From Streptomyces sp. ACA25 (lineage in GTDB: Bacteria; Actinomycetota; Actinomycetes; Streptomycetales; Streptomycetaceae): a DNA stretch of 64,000 nt. The stretch lies in contig NZ_JAQKPV010000001.1 of NCBI RefSeq assembly GCF_028200735.1, forward strand, positions 186,001 through 250,000. Direction: 5' to 3'. Within the stretch, counting starts at the first letter, position 1; each line of letters begins with the position of its first letter. The notes under the pieces are model-generated. The model was not told the DNA's origin, ran no database searches, and saw nothing but the letters and a program-made list of their open reading frames with translations. Of the stretch, positions 1-9,125 are shown one piece after another. Made by a program: the position numbers and the translations under genes.

Positions 1-883
1 CCGGATGCGGCCACGGGTTGGCGGTGCAGGTGTGGCCGGTCCGTTCGCTCGTCAGGGACTTCGTCTGCTGCATCATCACCGGTGCCGGAGCGCCCTCGGC
101 CGGACAGTCGTGATGGTTGTACCCCAGCCGGTGGCCCACCTCGTGATTGATGAGCATCTCCCGGTACCCCCGGATATCCCCCGAATAACTCTCCGCACCC
201 TGCGCCCATCGCCAGGCATTGATCAGCAGACGCTCGGTCAGCGCCGAATCACAGGACACGTTGCTCACCGTCGTGTCCAGGCCCGACTTCGCACACCATT
301 GTGCCGTCGTCCCCGGACTGGCCAGCGTCACCACAAAATCGTGCTCACCCGAGGAAACCCGGGCGAAGCCACGCTCCCCTTTGTTCCCCCAGCTTCGTTC
401 ATCCCCCAGTATTCGATGCACCGCCGCTGCGAACATCTCCGGGTCGACCGGCAGCCCTTCCTCGACATCCACCCGGTAGCGCACCAGTGTCCGCGCCTCC
501 GGGTCCGTGAGCGCGGAACTCCCCGCCACCGGCCGCAGCGTCCCCGAACCCACCAGGTCCGGATCCAGCCGGAACGTCGCCCCCATCACCTCGTCGAGGT
601 CCCCCGGACCGGTGGCGCGGTCCCCGTCGGTGTCCTCGTCCGCCCCGGTACCGCCGCCGAGGCCCCCGCCGTCCAGCATCCGGTCGGCCACCACCAGTGC
701 GCCCACGGTGACCAGCGCCAGCCCCAGGGCGAGCGGGGCGCGTCCGGGCCACGCACGTCTTCCCCGGGCCGGAACTTCCGGGAAGCGGAACGTCCGGTCC
801 TCCGGGGGAAGGAACAGCGCTCCCCCGCCGCCCGGCCTCTCCCGATCCGCCGTCCCGCTTCCGCCGCACTGCCGGTGGTCCAT
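1..883 (-). CDS. DUF3152 domain protein, putative zinc metalloprotease (C-terminus cut by window edge)
   Basis: The frame opens at an ATG (881-883) preceded by a GAGAGGGG-type ribosome site and runs off the left end of the window, giving 294 codons without a stop. After a short Gly/Pro-rich cytoplasmic stretch there is one membrane segment (about residues 47-66, LALGLALVTVGALVV), then an extracellular DUF3152 domain. The visible C-terminal part carries HEVGHRLGYNHHDC, a zincin-like HExxH motif followed by a further His, then a Cys and a CTANPWPHP ending. DUF3152 proteins are widespread, membrane-anchored and poorly characterised in actinomycetes; protease activity is inferred from the motif. 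Family confidence is high, biochemical role unproven. Confidence 0.85.
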   Translation of the reverse strand, partial: MDHRQCGGSGTADRERPGGGGALFLPPEDRTFRFPEVPARGRRAWPGRAPLALGLALVTVGALVVADRMLDGGGLGGGTGADEDTDGDRATGPGDLDEVMGATFRLDPDLVGSGTLRPVAGSSALTDPEARTLVRYRVDVEEGLPVDPEMFAAAVHRILGDERSWGNKGERGFARVSSGEHDFVVTLASPGTTAQWCAKSGLDTTVSNVSCDSALTERLLINAWRWAQGAESYSGDIRGYREMLINHEVGHRLGYNHHDCPAEGAPAPVMMQQTKSLTSERTGHTCTANPWPHP

Positions 884-1213
884 CGTGTCCCCTCTCGTCC
901 TGCGTGTGTCTCCACCGCGGGGACGACGTCCCGTCCCCGCGGAATACGGCCGGAAAAGGAGCCGCCGCGCAGGGGTGAAGAGATTTCCGCGTCGCAGTGC
1001 TCCATTCGAGTGCCCCGGAAATTACGGTGCGGATTTCCCGGGCACAGCGCAGCGAGTGCCCCGGAAGGGTCGTCACATGCCGGAGAGACATCAAGAAAAG
1101 AACTGAAAGCAGGCATTTCCCCGTAAGGTACCGCGCCCACCACCCGACCGGCTGAATGTGTGCGTGCCGGCCGTCCGCGCGGGGCGGCAGCGGTGACGGT
1201 CCGGCGGCGGTCC
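884..1213. other. intergenic region upstream of the DUF3152 gene
   Basis: About 330 bases between the DUF3152 start and the 3' end of the sortase gene. The stretch around 1010-1110 is locally AT-richer than its surroundings (for example AAGAAAAGAAC near 1093) and may hold the DUF3152 promoter. I see no RNA gene, convincing small ORF or strong hairpin. Confidence 0.4.
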
Positions 1214-1900
1214 TCACTCCCCGACGGGGACGGCGGTCACCACGAGATTGCTCTGATAACCGCCCCGCTCGGGATCGAAGGTCCCGGTACAGGTGATGAG
1301 CGTGAGCACCGGGCTGCCGTCCCGCCGGAAGATCTCGTCCGGCAGCGCGTCCTTGGGATGCACTTCGCGTGCGGTCACCTCGTACGGGACCGGCTCGTCC
1401 TCCTCGCGGGCCACGGTGACCCGGTCCCCGGCGCGCACCGAGTAGAGCGCCGCGAGCGCCCCGAGGTCGCCGGTGCGGGAGTCGACGTGGCCGACCACCA
1501 CGGCGGAGCCGGTGTCCGAGCCGGGCACCGGGCCGAAGCGGTACCAACCCGCCCGGGCGGCGTCGTCCGGGACCTCCACCGTGCCGTCCGCCTCGACCCC
1601 CACCGGGTCGATGCGGGCGTCCAGGCCGACGCGGGGCAGGCTGAGGCGGACCGGCTCGGGCAGGGCAGCGGAAGCGCTGTCGGCGGATCCCGAGGAGAGC
1701 CCTCCTGCGGAGGGGCCGTTGCCGGGACCGCCGGGTGTGGGGTTCCGCTCCTGCTGGAGCGCCGGGTCCGGCCGGCTGCCGAACCCCTCCGGTTCCGCGC
1801 CTCCCGGCGGGCGCACCAGGAGAGCGAGCAGAAGCAGCACGCCGAGCAGGGCGGTCAGGGCGAAGACGGTGATCCATCCGTGCCGTCGCAGGTGAGCCAT
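1214..1900 (-). CDS. class F sortase
   Basis: A 228-residue membrane-anchored transpeptidase: one N-terminal membrane helix (about residues 11-30), a disordered Pro/Gly/Ser linker to about residue 80, then the sortase barrel. The catalytic set is visible: His138 in VVVGHVDS, Cys204 in LITCTG, and Arg212 in the ERGGYQSN segment. Class F sortases are actinobacterial enzymes that cleave sorting signals and attach proteins to the cell wall; their substrates are mostly unknown. It lies downstream of, and on the same strand as, a DUF4397 protein and an ECF sigma gene, an arrangement I recognise from other Streptomyces. DUF4397 is the obvious candidate partner, although I see no LPXTG motif in it. 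Confidence 0.9.
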   Translation of the reverse strand: MAHLRRHGWITVFALTALLGVLLLLALLVRPPGGAEPEGFGSRPDPALQQERNPTPGGPGNGPSAGGLSSGSADSASAALPEPVRLSLPRVGLDARIDPVGVEADGTVEVPDDAARAGWYRFGPVPGSDTGSAVVVGHVDSRTGDLGALAALYSVRAGDRVTVAREEDEPVPYEVTAREVHPKDALPDEIFRRDGSPVLTLITCTGTFDPERGGYQSNLVVTAVPVGE

Positions 1901-2072
1901 GCCGCTCCCTTCGGTGTGCGGTGTGCCGGCCGGGCCGGAGTGTTCCCGGACGCGGTGGTCGGCCGTCCGGCCCCGAGGGGAACCGGGGTGAGGGCCGGAC
2001 GGCCTGCCCCGGCCCGGACGTGACGTCCGGGCCGGGGCGGCTCGGTGGGGGAGGCGGACGGGCCGCGGTGGG

Positions 2073-2918
2073 TCAGTGCTGTTCGGCCCGGCGGCGCACG
2101 ACCAGCAGACCGGCGAGCACGGCTGCGGCAGCCGCCGTACCGGAAGCGGTCCACGCGGTCAGGGCGGTGGTGGAGTTGGTGCCGGACATGGTGCCGATCT
2201 CGCCGGCGTCCACTCCGTCGGGGGCGGAGTGCAGACCGCTGATCGTCTGCACCTGGAGGGCGAGCGTGTCCTCCTCTGCGCTGCCCCACGCATAGACGAT
2301 GGTGTTGGTGCCCTCGGCGATGTCGAGGTCGGCCGGGCCGAGCACGACGTCCTCGGTGCCGGCGAGCGTGACATCGGCCGAGACGGTTCCGGCGGGCAGG
2401 TCGGCGCTGATCTCGTCCGGGTTCTCCAGGCCCTCGAAGACCGGCTCGCCACCGGCCCGGACGTCGACCGCGGGGGCCGCGGCCACGTGGCGGACGGTCA
2501 GCCGACCGTCGCCGGCGGCTGTCTGGGACGTGTCGTTGACGTAGGCGTTGAGCTGCGGGTCGCCCTCGGCGGAGAGGTGGGCGACCACGGTGGCATTGTC
2601 CCCTGCGGACACGTCGACCGTCTCCTGCAGGGCCGGGTCGGCCTCATCGGGGTCGGCGCCCGCCTCGAATATCTCGAGGTCGTAGCTGCCCGGCTCCAGG
2701 TCCAGCGGATCCGTCAGCGTGCCGGGCTGGAAGTCCGGTATGAGCTCGTCGCCGTTGGCGTACACATCGACGCTGAGCCCCGGGACGCCGTGGAAGACGG
2801 ACACCGTGGCGGTGTCGGCGTCGTGTTCCGCTGCGCCGGCCGGTACAGCCAGGGACAGGCCGAGCGCACACGTTCCGACGCCTGCGACGAGGAGCGCTGC
2901 ACTGCGGGAGTTCTTCAT
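2073..2918 (-). CDS. secreted DUF4397 domain protein
   Basis: A 281-residue protein with a cleavable signal peptide (MKNSRSAALL, ending near PAGAAEHD), a DUF4397 beta-sandwich domain over most of its length, and a C-terminal membrane helix followed by a RRRAEQH tail. I chose the ATG at 2916-2918 because AAAGGGGAA lies just upstream and the signal peptide begins there; an in-frame start 39 codons further up has no signal-like sequence. The C-terminus (hydrophobic helix plus positive tail) resembles a wall-sorting signal without a recognisable LPXTG. It lies between the ECF sigma and the class F sortase genes, so surface display is likely. The binding function is unknown. Confidence 0.85.
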   Translation of the reverse strand: MKNSRSAALLVAGVGTCALGLSLAVPAGAAEHDADTATVSVFHGVPGLSVDVYANGDELIPDFQPGTLTDPLDLEPGSYDLEIFEAGADPDEADPALQETVDVSAGDNATVVAHLSAEGDPQLNAYVNDTSQTAAGDGRLTVRHVAAAPAVDVRAGGEPVFEGLENPDEISADLPAGTVSADVTLAGTEDVVLGPADLDIAEGTNTIVYAWGSAEEDTLALQVQTISGLHSAPDGVDAGEIGTMSGTNSTTALTAWTASGTAAAAAVLAGLLVVRRRAEQH

Positions 2919-3052
2919 GGGATTCCCCTTTGCGGTGATTCCACGGAGATGTGGAGCTTCACCCTCATATTCCGGATATGTTCTCCAGGTGGATGCAGTG
3001 CCGACGGGCTTTTTTCGTCGGTCCGTGCCGCGCACCCGGCGGCAGTTCCCAC

Positions 3053-3685
3053 TCAGCGGTCGGCCGCCACCGCCTCCAGGCCGCGGCGGAGCTGGTGCAG
3101 CCCCCGGCGGGCATGGCTCTTGACGGTGCCGAGCGGCATCCCCGTCCGCTCAGCCGCCTGCGCCTGGGTCAGATCGTCGAAGAACACCAGCCGCAGCACG
3201 CGCTGCTGGTTCTCGGGCAGCTTGGAGAGCTCCTGGGCCACCAGCACCCGATTCAGTACGGCCTCCGCGTGCTCGGTGCCGGCCGAGGACGGTTCCTGCC
3301 GGACGCCGGCCGCTCTGATGAGCTCCCGGCGGCGGGCCCGGGCGGCGAGGGCGTCCGCTATCTTGCGGCGGGTGATGCCCACCAGCCAGCCGGCGAACGG
3401 CCCACGCTCCGGACGGTAGCCCTGCCGCCCCCGCCAGGCCGCCAGGAAGACCTGCTGGGTGATGTCCTCCGCCTCCCGCTCATCCCCCAGTGCCCGGTAG
3501 GCGAGGGAGTGGACCAGGCCGCCCCACTGCCGGTAGCCGGCGGCCAGGGTCTTCTCGTCCTCGAAGAACCAGACCTCCGCGGGTCCCCCTCCCCGCTCCT
3601 CGAGAACATCCGTACCGAGGCCTGAGCCGGAGGGTGCGGGCGGCAGCGCCGCCGATCGAACGGGCCGACGAGTCACGAAATCCAC
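3053..3685 (-). CDS. ECF-type RNA polymerase sigma factor
   Basis: A group 4 sigma-70 protein of about 210 residues. Region 2 is seen in GDEREAEDITQQVFLAAWR and region 4 in LPENQQRVLRLVFFDDLTQ followed by GMPLGTVKSHARRG. The longest frame starts at a GTG (3695-3697) that directly abuts GGGAGGA; the GTG at 3683-3685 has better spacing from that site and is used here. No anti-sigma gene (ZAS or similar) lies next to it, which is unusual for this family. The neighbours are DUF4397 and sortase genes downstream and a divergent cobalamin-type MerR gene, so control may come from that regulator. Likely regulon: the adjacent surface-protein genes (inference). Confidence 0.85.
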   Translation of the reverse strand: MDFVTRRPVRSAALPPAPSGSGLGTDVLEERGGGPAEVWFFEDEKTLAAGYRQWGGLVHSLAYRALGDEREAEDITQQVFLAAWRGRQGYRPERGPFAGWLVGITRRKIADALAARARRRELIRAAGVRQEPSSAGTEHAEAVLNRVLVAQELSKLPENQQRVLRLVFFDDLTQAQAAERTGMPLGTVKSHARRGLHQLRRGLEAVAADR

Positions 3686-3805
3686 GACGCGGATCACTCC
3701 TCCCGGTGACAGCGGCCCGGCAGAGCCGGAACCGCTACTTCCTCATCGTGAGAGCGGGATGCGCATCCGGCAACTTGCATCGATTGTGCGTCGTATGCTG
3801 AGTGC

Positions 3806-4894
3806 ATGACCGCTCAGCCGTCCGTCCCCGGCACCCCGGCCGCCTCCGACGCTGCCGGCCTCACCACCGGCGCCGTGGCCCGGCGGATCGGCGTCGCCCC
3901 CACCACGCTGCGCTCCTGGGACCGGCGTTACGGAATCGGCCCCGCCGCACGCGAGAACGGCCGGCACCGGCGCTGGGCCCCGCGTGACATCGCCGTCCTG
4001 GACCTCATGAACCGGCTGACCGGCTCCGGCGTCCCACCGGCCGAAGCCGCCCGGCACGCACTCGCCCACGCCGAGGACGAGTCACCCCCGGACACCTCCG
4101 GCAGCCCGGAGACCCCCGGCGCACCGGACACTCCGGGCTCACCCCGGAAGGCCCGGCGGCGACCCGGCGGCGGCAACGCCCTCGCGCTGGGCAATGTCCG
4201 GCAGGAGTGCCGCGGGCTCGCCCGGGCCGCCGTCCGGCTCGACGCGCCGGCGGTGCAGACGATGCTCGAGACCGCGGTCACCGAGCACGGACTGCTGGTC
4301 GCCTGGGAAGAAGTGATCGTGCCGGCCCTGCGCGCAGTCGGCCTGAAGTGGGCTGTATCGGGAGAGCGTTATGTCGAGGTGGAACACCTGCTGTCCTGGC
4401 ACGTCTCCACCGTGCTGCGCGGACTGATGACCGGGCCCGTTCCGGATGCCCGGATCGCCCCGGTACTGCTGGCCTGCGCGCCGGAGGACCAGCACACCCT
4501 GCCGCTCGAGGCGGTGGCCGCCGGCCTGGCGCAACGCCACCTGCCCGTCCGCATGTTCGGGGCCGCCGTACCGGCCGAGGCGCTGCTGGAAGCCGTGCGG
4601 AGGACCGGGCCCACGGCCGTACTGCTGTGGTCGCAGTCGCGGACCACCGCGGACCAGGAACTGACCCGCCGGCTGGGTGACGTCGCCTGGGGAATCCGCG
4701 GGGCACGCACCCGGCCGGTGCTCATGCTCGCCGGTCCCGGCTGGGCCGGCCGGCCACCTCTCCCCGGCGCACTGCGCCCGACCGGGCTCAGGGACACCCT
4801 GACCAGTCTCCGCGCGGCCTGCGACCGCAACCGCGGAGCGGGCGCCCGGGCGGACAGGGCAGCCGCCGACCCGGCAGCCGCCCCCGCGCGCTGA
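3806..4894 (+). CDS. MerR-family regulator with a cobalamin-binding-type domain (LitR/CarH-like)
   Basis: 362 residues. An N-terminal MerR helix-turn-helix (about residues 11-75, LTTGAVARRIGVAPTTLRSW with the RYGIGP wing) is followed by a Pro-rich linker and a B12-binding-type module. W182 followed by E193-H194 resembles the W...EH motif of the four-helix cap of LitR/CarH photoreceptors. EDQH (residues 227-230) resembles the DxHxxG motif that supplies the lower cobalt ligand, but without the final Gly. In the known family, adenosylcobalamin holds a repressing tetramer that light breaks. The gene is divergent from an ECF sigma gene, as litR is from litS, but no carotenoid or photolyase gene is present. 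A light role is therefore inference only. Confidence 0.8.
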   Translation: MTAQPSVPGTPAASDAAGLTTGAVARRIGVAPTTLRSWDRRYGIGPAARENGRHRRWAPRDIAVLDLMNRLTGSGVPPAEAARHALAHAEDESPPDTSGSPETPGAPDTPGSPRKARRRPGGGNALALGNVRQECRGLARAAVRLDAPAVQTMLETAVTEHGLLVAWEEVIVPALRAVGLKWAVSGERYVEVEHLLSWHVSTVLRGLMTGPVPDARIAPVLLACAPEDQHTLPLEAVAAGLAQRHLPVRMFGAAVPAEALLEAVRRTGPTAVLLWSQSRTTADQELTRRLGDVAWGIRGARTRPVLMLAGPGWAGRPPLPGALRPTGLRDTLTSLRAACDRNRGAGARADRAAADPAAAPAR

Positions 4895-5148
4895 CGCCTC
4901 CTCAGCACCGGAACCCGTACGGGTCACCGCCGGCCCACAGACGCACGGACGAGCGTGCTGTCAAGCGGCTGATTCCGGCCAACACTCGAGGCGAATCTGC
5001 TCTCGTTGTTCCCACCGTGCTCGCTGAGCGGTACCTTCCCGTGGCAGCACGTCCGGATCCCGGACATGGCAGTGCCGTCGCATCGTTCTCCCGTCCCTGC
5101 CGCAATGGCCAGAACTGACCGGATTTCACCGGAAGGACCCCAGTCCCC

Positions 5149-6762
5149 GTGAGACGACCGCTCAACAGAAACCATGGCATCGTGGCCGCCCTCGCCGCCA
5201 CCGCGCTGACCGCTCCCCTTCTCCTCACCGCACCCGCCGCCGTCGCCCAGCCCGGTGCCGCACCCGCCGCCGCGGACCTCTCCCAGGCTTCGAAGGGCGG
5301 CAACAAGGATGCCAAGAAGGGCGAGCAGCTCGCCCGGAAGCTGGTCCGGAAGACCGACGCCGACGGTGCGTGGAAGCACCTGGAGGCGTTCCAGCGCATC
5401 GCCGACCGCAACGACGGCAACCGTGCCGCCGGTACGCCCGGCCACGAGGCATCGGCACGCTACGTCGGCAAGGCGCTGAGGGCTGCCGGCTACGACGTCA
5501 CCTACCAGTACTTCGACTTTCTCTACCGCGAGCCGATCACCGAACGGCTGCGGCAACTCACGCCCGAAGAGCGAGACATCGAGATCCGGCTGATGTCCCA
5601 CACCGCCAACTCCCCGGCGGGAGGCAGCGAAGCGGAACTCGTCGAGGTGCCCGTCAACCCCGAGACCGGCGCGGGCTGCCTGCCCGAGGACTTCGACGGC
5701 CAGTCGTACGAAGGCAACATCGCCCTGATCATGCGCGGCGCCTGCCCGTTCGCGGACAAGCAGGCCAACGCCGCCGAGGCGGGCGCGATCGGCGCCGTCA
5801 TCTACAACAACGTGGAGGGGCCGCTGAACGGCACCCTCGGCGCCCCCGGTGCGGGAGTCGTCCCGACCGGTGGCATCTCGCAGGAGGACGGCCAGGCGCT
5901 GTCCGCGGCGCTGGCGGCCGGTGAGCAGGTCGTCGTCGACCTCGAGATCGAGGAGCTGGCCGAGGAGCGCGTCACGCCCAATGTGATCGCCGAGACCCGC
6001 GGCGGGGACCCGTCCAACGTGGTGATGATCGGGGGACACCTGGACTCGGTCGCCGAGGGCCCCGGCATCAACGACAACGGCTCGGGCTCTGCCGGGGTCC
6101 TGGAGGCCGCGCTGCAGCTCGCGAAGGCCGACAAGAAGGGCAAGCACAAGAACAAGGTGCGGTTCGCGCTGTGGTCGGCGGAGGAGCTCGGGCTGCTCGG
6201 TGCCCACCACTACGTCGACACCCTGTCGGAGACGGAACGGGACAACATCGCCCTGTACCTGAACTTCGACATGATCGCCTCACCGAACTACGGCCTTTTC
6301 GTCTACGACGGTGACGGCTCGGAGGGCCTGTCGGCGCCAGGCCCGGAGGGCTCGGCGCAGATCGAGCACACCATCAACACCTTCATGACCTCGCGGGGCG
6401 AGGAGCCGCGTCCCACCGCCTTCAGCGGACGCAGTGACTACGGCCCCTTCATCGACGTCGGCATCCCGGCGGGCGGCACCTTCACCGGCGCCGAGGGCGT
6501 CAAGACCGAGGCCCAGGCCGAGCTGTGGGGCGGGGAGGCGGGTGCCTCCTACGACCCCTGCTACCACACGCCGTGCGACGACATCGGCAACGTCGACCGG
6601 ACGGCACTGGACGTCAACGTCAAGGTGATCGCTCACCTGGTCGGTGTCTACGCCTGGGACACCGCCTCGCTGGCCAAGCCGGTGCCGGACGGCCTTCCCG
6701 CCGACCCCGAGACCGCGGACAGCGGTGGCCTGCACGAACACGGCCACCGGGCGGATCACTGA
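5149..6762 (+). CDS. secreted M28-family aminopeptidase with PA domain
   Basis: 537 residues starting at a GTG behind GGAAGGACC. A signal peptide (about residues 1-33, ending AVAQPG) is followed by a linker, a protease-associated (PA) insert (about 150-260) and an M28 di-zinc peptidase core. The zinc ligands and base are all visible: His297 (GGHLDS), Asp309 (NDNGSG), Glu345-Glu346 (AEELG), Asp374 (NFDMI) and His473 (CYHTPCDD). This matches Streptomyces griseus-type aminopeptidases, which release N-terminal, mostly hydrophobic residues from peptides outside the cell. The C-terminus is His-rich (HEHGHRADH). It is monocistronic: a strong hairpin follows at 6813-6850. Confidence 0.92.
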   Translation: MRRPLNRNHGIVAALAATALTAPLLLTAPAAVAQPGAAPAAADLSQASKGGNKDAKKGEQLARKLVRKTDADGAWKHLEAFQRIADRNDGNRAAGTPGHEASARYVGKALRAAGYDVTYQYFDFLYREPITERLRQLTPEERDIEIRLMSHTANSPAGGSEAELVEVPVNPETGAGCLPEDFDGQSYEGNIALIMRGACPFADKQANAAEAGAIGAVIYNNVEGPLNGTLGAPGAGVVPTGGISQEDGQALSAALAAGEQVVVDLEIEELAEERVTPNVIAETRGGDPSNVVMIGGHLDSVAEGPGINDNGSGSAGVLEAALQLAKADKKGKHKNKVRFALWSAEELGLLGAHHYVDTLSETERDNIALYLNFDMIASPNYGLFVYDGDGSEGLSAPGPEGSAQIEHTINTFMTSRGEEPRPTAFSGRSDYGPFIDVGIPAGGTFTGAEGVKTEAQAELWGGEAGASYDPCYHTPCDDIGNVDRTALDVNVKVIAHLVGVYAWDTASLAKPVPDGLPADPETADSGGLHEHGHRADH

Positions 6763-6812
6763 CCGGCCCGCCGCTGACCGGGTGATGCCCTTCGGCCACC
6801 CGTGCCACGGCC

Positions 6813-6850
6813 CCCGCGGGCGCCGAGCCGACCGGCTCGGCGCCCGCGGG
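6813..6850 (+). terminator. hairpin terminator after the M28 peptidase gene
   Basis: A perfect 18-bp stem (6813-6830 with 6833-6850) closes on a 2-base loop; it is GC-only with no T-run. It lies 50 bases past the peptidase stop. Confidence 0.75.
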
Positions 6851-7000
6851 ACTGTCCGCGAGTACCCCCGGGCCGCCGGACCGCCGCTGCCGGGCACCCC
6901 GCGGCCATCGCCGTCCCCGCCCCGGGGCAATGCGCCCCCTCGCACCCGGGTGACCGCCGGACGGCTGCACCCGGCGCCGCAGTCCTTGTAGGCTCTCCGT

Positions 7001-7297
7001 GTGATCTTCAAGCGCATCGGCAACGGCAGGCCCTACCCTGACCACGGCCGGGAGAACACCCGGCAGTGGGCGGACGTCGCGCCACGTCCGGTCCGCCTGG
7101 ACCAGCTCGTCACGACCAAGGGCCAGCTCGACCTGGAAACCCTGCTCGCCGAGGACTCCACCTTCTACGGTGACCTCTTCGCCCACGTCGTGCGGTGGCA
7201 AGGCGACCTCTACCTCGAGGACGGCCTGCACCGGGCCGTACGTGCCGCGCTGCAGCAGCGCCAGGTTCTGCACGCACGGGTTCTCGAGCTCGACTGA
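7001..7297 (+). CDS. small conserved protein of the VapB-antitoxin-like annotation group
   Basis: 98 residues, GTG start. The protein (MIFKRIGNGRPYPDHG..., LDLETLLAEDSTFYGDLF..., VRWQGDLYLEDGLHRAVRAAL) matches a highly conserved actinomycete protein that automated pipelines often name a VapB-family antitoxin. No toxin gene lies beside it, and its conservation next to upp and tadA suggests a housekeeping role instead. A TAGGCT element at 6989-6994 ends only six bases before the GTG and no ribosome site is visible, so the mRNA may be leaderless. Function unknown. Confidence 0.8.
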   Translation: MIFKRIGNGRPYPDHGRENTRQWADVAPRPVRLDQLVTTKGQLDLETLLAEDSTFYGDLFAHVVRWQGDLYLEDGLHRAVRAALQQRQVLHARVLELD

Positions 7298-7427
7298 CAC
7301 CGACATCGCACCGGCGGGCGGGCCGACGGCCCGGAGGAAGCAACGGAACACTCCGTTCGGGGCATCCTGCACCCACGCGTTGATCATCCAGTAGGCATAG
7401 TCCGGTACCCCGGATTACGCTGCCTTC

Positions 7428-8075
7428 ATGAGCATGCTCACCCCTCCCGGCATGGGCGGTAAGAACTACCGCGTCACCGGTGACCGCTATCCCCGTATGC
7501 GGCGTCCGCGCCGTCGCGGCAGGACCGTCTTCGCCGTGCTCGGGGCCGTGACCGTGCTCGCACTCATCGCCTACGGGACCGTGCAGATCCTCGAGATGCT
7601 CCGCGGCGACGGCAGCGGCGAGCGGCCCAGTGCCGCGGCGGACCGGGACTGCGAGCCCGGCGCCACGGAGGACGTCGGCACCCAGGCGCAGCACGTCCCG
7701 CTCCCGGAGCCCACCACGATCACCGTCAACGTCTACAACGCCACCTCACGCGCCGGGCTGGCGCAGATGACCGCCGACGCTCTGGAGGAGCGCGGCTTCA
7801 CCATCGGTGAGGTCGACAACGCCCCCGAGGAACTCCTGGAAACGGTGGACGCCCCGGGCCTGCTGCTCGGCTCCGAGGCGGCCCAGGAATCCGGTGCGCT
7901 GACCGTGGTCGGAATGCACCTGGCGGATGCCAGTACCGGCCCCGCCGACCGGGAGGACGCTGAGATCGACCTGCTCATCGGCAACGAGTTCGAGGAGCTT
8001 GCCGAGGCCGAAGCGGCCGAGGAGCTGCGGGCCGCCTACACGCCACCGGCCCCGGAGCCCTCCCCCGGCTGCTGA
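7428..8075 (+). CDS. membrane-anchored LytR C-terminal domain protein
   Basis: 215 residues. A basic N-terminus (RRPRRRGR) precedes one membrane helix (about residues 33-54, FAVLGAVTVLALIAYGTVQI), an acidic linker, and a LytR_C domain. That domain starts TITVNVYNATSRAGLAQMTADAL and includes the GFTIGEVDNAPE segment. LytR_C domains occur at the end of LCP-type wall-polymer transferases, but here the domain stands alone without the catalytic LCP domain. A cell-envelope role is likely, with detail unknown. The gene converges with upp, whose stop lies 35 bases away. Confidence 0.85.
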   Translation: MSMLTPPGMGGKNYRVTGDRYPRMRRPRRRGRTVFAVLGAVTVLALIAYGTVQILEMLRGDGSGERPSAAADRDCEPGATEDVGTQAQHVPLPEPTTITVNVYNATSRAGLAQMTADALEERGFTIGEVDNAPEELLETVDAPGLLLGSEAAQESGALTVVGMHLADASTGPADREDAEIDLLIGNEFEELAEAEAAEELRAAYTPPAPEPSPGC

Positions 8076-8109
8076 GCGCGGCGGCCGGCGGCCGCCCCGT
8101 TCCAGCCGG

Positions 8110-8742
8110 TCAGGCCAGGCCGTACATCCGGTCTCCCGCGTCACCGAGCCCCGGCACGATGAAGCCGTGCTCGTTCAGCCGCTCGTCCACCGCGGCGGTG
8201 ACCACCGTCACCGGCGTGCCCGCGAGCTCCCGTTCCATCCGCTCCACGCCCTCCGGCGCGGCCAGCAGGCAGATGGCCGTGACATCGTCGGCGCCGCGGG
8301 CCATCAGCTCCTTGATGGCCACGATCAGCGTCCCGCCGGTGGCCAGCATCGGGTCCAGCACGTACACCTGCCGCCCCGAGAGGTCCTCCGGCATCCGGTT
8401 GGCGTACGTCGAGGCCTGCAGCGTCGACTCATCGCGGATCATCCCTATGAAGCCGACCTCCGCGGGCGGCAGCAGCCGCACCATGCCGTCGAGCATGCCG
8501 AGCCCGGCCCGGATGATCGGCACGACCAGAGGACGCGGGTGGGAGAGCCTGACTCCCGTGGTGGACGTCACCGGCGTCCGGATGTCCACCTGCTCGGTGC
8601 GGACCTTCCGGGTCGCCTCGTAGGCCAGCAGGGTGACCAGCTCGTCGGCCAGCCTCCGGAAGGTCGGGGAGTCGGTGCGCTCATCGCGCAGCGTGGACAG
8701 CTTGTGCGCCACCAGCGGGTGGTCGACGACGTGGATCCGCAT
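8110..8742 (-). CDS. upp: uracil phosphoribosyltransferase
   Basis: 210 residues, the usual length for this cytosolic pyrimidine-salvage enzyme (uracil plus PRPP gives UMP and pyrophosphate). It starts [20 protein letters not shown]; the PRPP loop [12 protein letters not shown] includes Asp130, and the C-terminal uracil-binding segment [18 protein letters not shown] is intact. I took the ATG at 8740-8742 because the family N-terminus begins there; the frame is open for another 100 codons upstream but that part is unlike the family. It is divergent from a small basic-protein gene, leaving about 130 bases for two promoters. Confidence 0.97.
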   Translation of the reverse strand: MRIHVVDHPLVAHKLSTLRDERTDSPTFRRLADELVTLLAYEATRKVRTEQVDIRTPVTSTTGVRLSHPRPLVVPIIRAGLGMLDGMVRLLPPAEVGFIGMIRDESTLQASTYANRMPEDLSGRQVYVLDPMLATGGTLIVAIKELMARGADDVTAICLLAAPEGVERMERELAGTPVTVVTAAVDERLNEHGFIVPGLGDAGDRMYGLA

Positions 8743-8875
8743 GGATCGGACACTATCGAACAACCCGGGGACCGGGTTCCGGACCATCCCCTTCCCCCAC
8801 GGGGGGCTCGGTACCAGGGGTGGACGAATACGATAATTCCAGGGGAGAGTGGTACGGGGAACGACGGGAGAGGAC

Positions 8876-9046
8876 ATGCCGCAACCCGGGACAGCCGAAC
8901 AGCCCGACCCCGGACGCAGACGCCGCCGGGCCGAATTTCTGCGCGAGTTGCACGAGGCCAAGGCCCTGCGCGAGCGGGTGCGTCCGCGCCGCGCCCGGAC
9001 CGCCCGGCTCCGGCAGGCCCAACGGATGCGGACATTCCGTTGGTGA
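8876..9046 (+). CDS. small basic conserved protein upstream of the tadA pair
   Basis: 56 residues, strongly basic ([43 protein letters not shown]), probably helical. The ATG is preceded by GGGAGAGGAC. A GTG nine codons upstream lies in the same frame but has a poorer site. A GATAAT-like -10 lies near 8831. It occupies the position between upp and the tadA-associated gene where other Streptomyces carry a similar short gene. Possibly nucleic-acid or ribosome associated because of its charge; function unknown. Confidence 0.65.
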   Translation: MPQPGTAEQPDPGRRRRRAEFLRELHEAKALRERVRPRRARTARLRQAQRMRTFRW

Positions 9047-9125
9047 ACCACTGAGTTACCCGACAGGCGGCCCCTTTTCTGCCACGATGCGAGGACGCAC
9101 TGCCGACCGAGTGGGGAGAGTCACG

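Noticed and set aside
399-1877. Long minus-strand open frame of 492 codons overlapping the sortase and DUF3152 genes
   Set aside because: It lies out of frame with two well-supported genes and its product is Arg/Gly/Pro-rich low-complexity, typical of antisense or shifted frames in GC-rich DNA.
7001-7297. VapB antitoxin of a toxin-antitoxin pair
   Set aside because: No toxin ORF lies on either side, and the gene is in a conserved housekeeping neighbourhood; the VapB label is kept only as an annotation group name.
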